A stretch of DNA of 64,000 bases from Prevotella sp. (GTDB lineage Bacteria > Bacteroidota > Bacteroidia > Bacteroidales > Bacteroidaceae), in NCBI GenBank assembly GCA_017554145.1, contig JAFZIZ010000016.1, positions 1-64,000 on the forward strand, read 5' to 3'. Below the pieces are notes generated by a model. The model was not told the DNA's origin and ran no database searches. It worked only from the letters and a program-made list of their open reading frames with translations. Shown in pieces: positions 60,433-64,000 of this stretch (position 1 is the first letter of the stretch; every line of letters starts with the position of its first letter). Made by a program: the position numbers and the translations under genes.

Positions 60433-63400
60433 TTAATCCATCTTGATACTCAATCCGAGACCCTTCAACTCATGCAGCAACACATTGAGAGACTCAGGAA
60501 TACCCGGAGTTGGCATCGGCTCACCTTTCACGATAGCCTCATAAGCCTTAGAGCGACCTACCACATCATCAGACTTGATAGTCAGAATCTCTTGCAGTAC
60601 ATGGCTGGCACCGAATGCCTCCAGTGCCCAAACCTCCATCTCTCCAAAACGCTGTCCACCGAACTGAGCCTTACCACCAAGCGGTTGCTGGGTAATCAGA
60701 CTGTATGGACCAATAGAACGAGCGTGCATCTTATCCTCAACCATGTGACCGAGTTTCAGGAAGTAGGTGATACCTACTGTAGCGGGCTGGTCGAATTGCT
60801 CACCTGTCTCACCATCATACAGATGGGTAGAGCACAGACGAGGCAGACCTGCCTTATCAGTCCATTCTGCGAGGTCATCAAGTTTTGCACCATCAAAGAT
60901 AGGAGTAGAGAACTTCACACCAAGGCGCTTACCTGCAGCACCGAGGATAGCCTCAAATATCTGACCAAGGTTCATACGAGAAGGTACACCCAGTGGGTTC
61001 AATACCAAATCTACAGGACGACCATCCTCCAAGAACGGCATATCTTCCTGACGTACTACCTTAGATACAATACCCTTGTTACCATGACGTCCGGCGAGCT
61101 TATCACCCACACCAATCTTACGTTTCTTGGCAACATATACTTTTGCCATCTGCAGGATACCCGAAGGCAGCTCATCACCAATCGTGATAGCAAACTTCTT
61201 ACGCTTCATCTCTGCATCCAGCAACTTGAACTTCTTCATGTAGTTGATGATCAACTGTGCGATCAGCTCATTCTTGTGCTCATCGGCTGTCCAGTTGCTA
61301 ATCTGTACATCACCATACTCGAGATTCTTCAAAGCGGAGACAGTGAACTTACTGCCCTTAGAGATAATCTCAGCACCAGTATAATCCTTGACACCCTGTG
61401 AAGTCTTACCCTTCGTGAGTTTCATCAGTTTCTCAATCAGGATATCCTTCAAGTCATCAATCTTTGCCTCATGTTCCTCGTCAATCTTGGCCAACAGGAT
61501 CTTATCCTGCTGCTTGGTGGCACGAGTCTTAGTGGCACGAGTGAAGAGTTTCTTGTCGATAACAACACCAGTCAGTGATGGATTGGCCTTCAGTGAAGAA
61601 TCCTTCACATCACCAGCCTTATCTCCGAAGATAGCACGGAGCAACTTCTCCTCAGGTGAGGGATCGCTCTCTCCCTTCGGCGAAATCTTACCAATCAAGA
61701 TATCACCTGGCTCAACACGAGCACCCACACGGATTACACCGTTCTCGTCCAAATCCTTGGTAGCCTCCTCGCTGACATTAGGAATATCAGCCGTGAACTC
61801 CTCTGCACCACGCTTCGTCTCACGGACATCGAGAGAATACTCATCCACATGAACAGAAGTAAGAATATCCTCACGAACAATACGCTCGTTCAGCACGATA
61901 GCATCCTCATAGTTATAACCCTTCCAAGGCATGTAAGCCACGAGCAGGTTACGACCCAAAGCGAGTTCGCCATTCTCAGTAGCATAACCCTCAGTGAGGA
62001 TATCGCCCTTCTTCACGCGCTGACCCTTCTCACAGATAGGACGCAGGTCAATCGTCATGTTCTGGTTGGTACGACGGAACTTTGGAATACGATACTCCTT
62101 CAAAGCTGGTTCGAAGCTAACAAACTCCTCGTCCTCTGTACGATCGTAAAGAATACGGATAGTGGTAGCGTCAACATAGTCAATAACACCATCACCCTCG
62201 GCAGTAATCATCGTGCGAGAATCCTCACATACCTGCTTCTCAATACCTGTACCAACAATAGGAGCCTCATTATGAAGCAAAGGCACAGCCTGACGCATCA
62301 TGTTAGATCCCATCAACGCACGGTGAGCATCGTCGTGCTCCAAGAACGGGATGAGAGATGCAGCGATAGAAGCAATCTGCTGCGGAGATACGTCAATCAG
62401 ATCGACATCCGTAGGAGGTACTACAGGGAAGTCGGCATCCTGACGACACTTAACGACAGGACGGATGAAGGTACCATCATCACGTAAGGGTGCATTACCC
62501 TGACCGATGATATGATCTTCCTCCTCCTCGGCAGTCAGATAAACTACATCGTCATTATTAAGGTTAGCAATACCGTTCTCCACCTTACGATATGGAGTCT
62601 CGATAAAGCCAAGTTCGTTAATCTTAGCATATACGCAAAGTGACGAAATCAGACCGATGTTAGGACCTTCAGGGCTCTCAATCGGGCAAAGACGACCATA
62701 GTGTGTATAGTGTACGTCACGTACCTCGAATCCTGCACGCTCACGAGACAGACCGCCAGGACCTAAGGCTGAGAGACGACGCTTGTGAGTGACCTCAGCA
62801 AGTGGGTTGGTCTGATCCATGAACTGTGACAACGGATTAGTTCCGAAGAACGAATTGATCACACTCGAGATGGTCTTGGCGTTAATCAGGTCTGTCGGAG
62901 TAAATACCTCGTTATCGCGAACATTCATACGCTCACGGATGGTACGGCTCATACGGGCCAGACCGATAGAGAACTGATTACTCAACTGCTCACCAACAGT
63001 ACGTACACGACGGTTTGACAGGTGGTCGATATCATCGACGGTAGCCTTTGAGTTGATTAACTGAATGAGATACTTGATAATCTCAATAATATCCTCTTTC
63101 GTCAAGACGCGAACATCCATCTCAGTATTCAGGCCCAGCTTCTTGTTGATACGATAGCGACCTACATCGCCCAAATCGTAACGTTTGTCAGAGAAGAAGA
63201 GGTTCTGAATGACCTCACGGGCACTGGCATCATCAGCAGGATCAGCATTACGCAACTGACGATAGATATATAATACGGCTTCTTTCTCAGAGTTACTGGG
63301 GTCTTTCTGCAGCGTATTGAAGATGATAGAATAATCCTGAGCTACAGACTCGTCCTTGTGAATCAGGATTGTCTGAGCACCGCTTTCCAGGATGTCATTC

Positions 63401-64000
63401 ATATTCTCCTCGGTAATCTCTGTCTCACGCTCCATGATTACCTCATTACGCTCAATAGATACAACCTCACCGGTATCCTCATCTACGAAGTCCTCGTTCC
63501 AGCTCTTCAGTACACGGGCAGCGAGCTTACGACCAAGTGATTTCTTCAAAGATGCTTTGTTGACCTTCACCTCCTCGGCAAGTTCAAAGATCTCAAGGAT
63601 ATCCTTATCGTTCTCGTAACCGATGGCACGAAGCAACGTGGTAACAGGCAACTTCTTCTTACGGTCGATGTATGCATACATGACATTGTTGATATCAGTA
63701 GCAAACTCAATCCATGAGCCCTTGAACGGGATGATACGGGCACTGTAAAGCAGTGTTCCGTTAGCATGAATGTTCTGGCCGAAGAATACACCTGGTGAAC
63801 GGTGCAACTGAGACACGACGACGCGCTCAGCACCGTTGATAACAAATGTACCATTGGATGTCATGTAAGGAATCGGACCCAGGAACACATCCTGAATCAC
63901 GGTTCCGAAGTCCTCATGATCCGGATCCGTACAATAAAGTTTCAACTTAGCTTTCAAGGGTACACTATAAGTCAGTCCACGCTCCAAGCACTCATCAATC
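60433..64000 (-). CDS. rpoB: RNA polymerase beta subunit (5' part outside the window)
   Basis: The frame is open to the last base; the visible part is about 1189 residues and the true start lies beyond 64000 (Bacteroidetes beta is near 1270). The rifampicin region [19 protein letters not shown] is wild type. [11 protein letters not shown] and the C-terminal [19 protein letters not shown], which joins to beta-prime, are clear. First visible gene of the rpoB-rpoC unit. Confidence 0.99.
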   Translation of the reverse strand, partial: IDECLERGLTYSVPLKAKLKLYCTDPDHEDFGTVIQDVFLGPIPYMTSNGTFVINGAERVVVSQLHRSPGVFFGQNIHANGTLLYSARIIPFKGSWIEFATDINNVMYAYIDRKKKLPVTTLLRAIGYENDKDILEIFELAEEVKVNKASLKKSLGRKLAARVLKSWNEDFVDEDTGEVVSIERNEVIMERETEITEENMNDILESGAQTILIHKDESVAQDYSIIFNTLQKDPSNSEKEAVLYIYRQLRNADPADDASAREVIQNLFFSDKRYDLGDVGRYRINKKLGLNTEMDVRVLTKEDIIEIIKYLIQLINSKATVDDIDHLSNRRVRTVGEQLSNQFSIGLARMSRTIRERMNVRDNEVFTPTDLINAKTISSVINSFFGTNPLSQFMDQTNPLAEVTHKRRLSALGPGGLSRERAGFEVRDVHYTHYGRLCPIESPEGPNIGLISSLCVYAKINELGFIETPYRKVENGIANLNNDDVVYLTAEEEEDHIIGQGNAPLRDDGTFIRPVVKCRQDADFPVVPPTDVDLIDVSPQQIASIAASLIPFLEHDDAHRALMGSNMMRQAVPLLHNEAPIVGTGIEKQVCEDSRTMITAEGDGVIDYVDATTIRILYDRTEDEEFVSFEPALKEYRIPKFRRTNQNMTIDLRPICEKGQRVKKGDILTEGYATENGELALGRNLLVAYMPWKGYNYEDAIVLNERIVREDILTSVHVDEYSLDVRETKRGAEEFTADIPNVSEEATKDLDENGVIRVGARVEPGDILIGKISPKGESDPSPEEKLLRAIFGDKAGDVKDSSLKANPSLTGVVIDKKLFTRATKTRATKQQDKILLAKIDEEHEAKIDDLKDILIEKLMKLTKGKTSQGVKDYTGAEIISKGSKFTVSALKNLEYGDVQISNWTADEHKNELIAQLIINYMKKFKLLDAEMKRKKFAITIGDELPSGILQMAKVYVAKKRKIGVGDKLAGRHGNKGIVSKVVRQEDMPFLEDGRPVDLVLNPLGVPSRMNLGQIFEAILGAAGKRLGVKFSTPIFDGAKLDDLAEWTDKAGLPRLCSTHLYDGETGEQFDQPATVGITYFLKLGHMVEDKMHARSIGPYSLITQQPLGGKAQFGGQRFGEMEVWALEAFGASHVLQEILTIKSDDVVGRSKAYEAIVKGEPMPTPGIPESLNVLLHELKGLGLSIKMD

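Overview
The window comes from a Bacteroidales genome, most likely Prevotella or a close relative. The evidence is the Bacteroidetes-type promoter (TTG, 19-21 bases, TAnnTTTG) in front of many genes, a BspA-type leucine-rich-repeat surface protein, a C10 (streptopain/interpain-type) peptidase with a type IX-like C-terminal tail, a YMGG-type lipoprotein, methylmalonyl-CoA decarboxylase, DUF4831 and DUF3467 proteins, and the order rpoB-rpoC-(DUF3467)-rpsL-rpsG-fusA-rpsJ. No tRNA, rRNA, CRISPR array, phage or plasmid module was recognised.

Left part (1-32,580) is a mosaic of short operons. After a gene-free, partly GC-rich and structured start (1-755) come a BspA-like surface protein and a REP-associated (Y1/HUH) transposase that carries an extra C-terminal nucleotide-binding-like domain and two REP-like palindromes inside its own gene. 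A housekeeping operon on the minus strand follows (hpt-adk-obg-pgeF), then nnr and a DUF4831 protein on the plus strand. A DASS dicarboxylate transporter and methylmalonyl-CoA decarboxylase form a likely succinate/propionate pair. Next are class II aldolase, a GH20 plus GH2 (exo-glucosaminidase-type) amino-sugar glycan operon, an aquaporin, a YqiA-like hydrolase fused to a degenerate HAD-like domain, a GH5 lipoprotein, a large receiver plus PEP-synthase-type ATP-grasp protein, an O-acetylhomoserine sulfhydrylase-type enzyme, a second DASS transporter, glutamate dehydrogenase, a glycine-zipper lipoprotein and a large C10 protease. Upstream of the protease lies a rod-shaped RNA element of about 180-215 nt with its own perfect promoter. 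It looks like 6S RNA in overall architecture, but this is not proven.

Right part (32,581-64,000) is the translation/transcription supercluster, all on the minus strand. Transcription runs from rpoB (cut by the window end) through rpoC, a beta-galactosidase, a small exported protein, a DUF3467 protein, rpsL-rpsG-fusA-rpsJ, a 640-base break, then rplC-D-W-B, rpsS, rplV, rpsC, rplP, rpmC, rpsQ, rplN-X-E, rpsN, rpsH, rplF-R, rpsE, rpmD, rplO, secY, map, infA, rpmJ, rpsM-K-D, rpoA and rplQ. Terminators lie after rpoC, after the beta-galactosidase, after DUF3467, two in tandem after rpsJ, and after rplQ. Promoters lie before the DUF3467 gene, rpsL, rplC and rpsM, so the cluster is several transcription units. 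Oddities include a beta-galactosidase inserted after rpoC, the split of rpsJ from rplC by terminators plus a structured spacer, an insertion of about 50 residues in L23, an Ala/Glu-rich tail on L17, and zinc-ligand-free L36, S14 and S4.

The most interesting leads are the transposase fusion with internal REP-like hairpins, the rod-shaped RNA at 31,973-32,188, the structured rpsJ-rplC spacer and the receiver/ATP-grasp fusion protein. All annotation is by reading. Family names rest on motifs and length, not on database searches.
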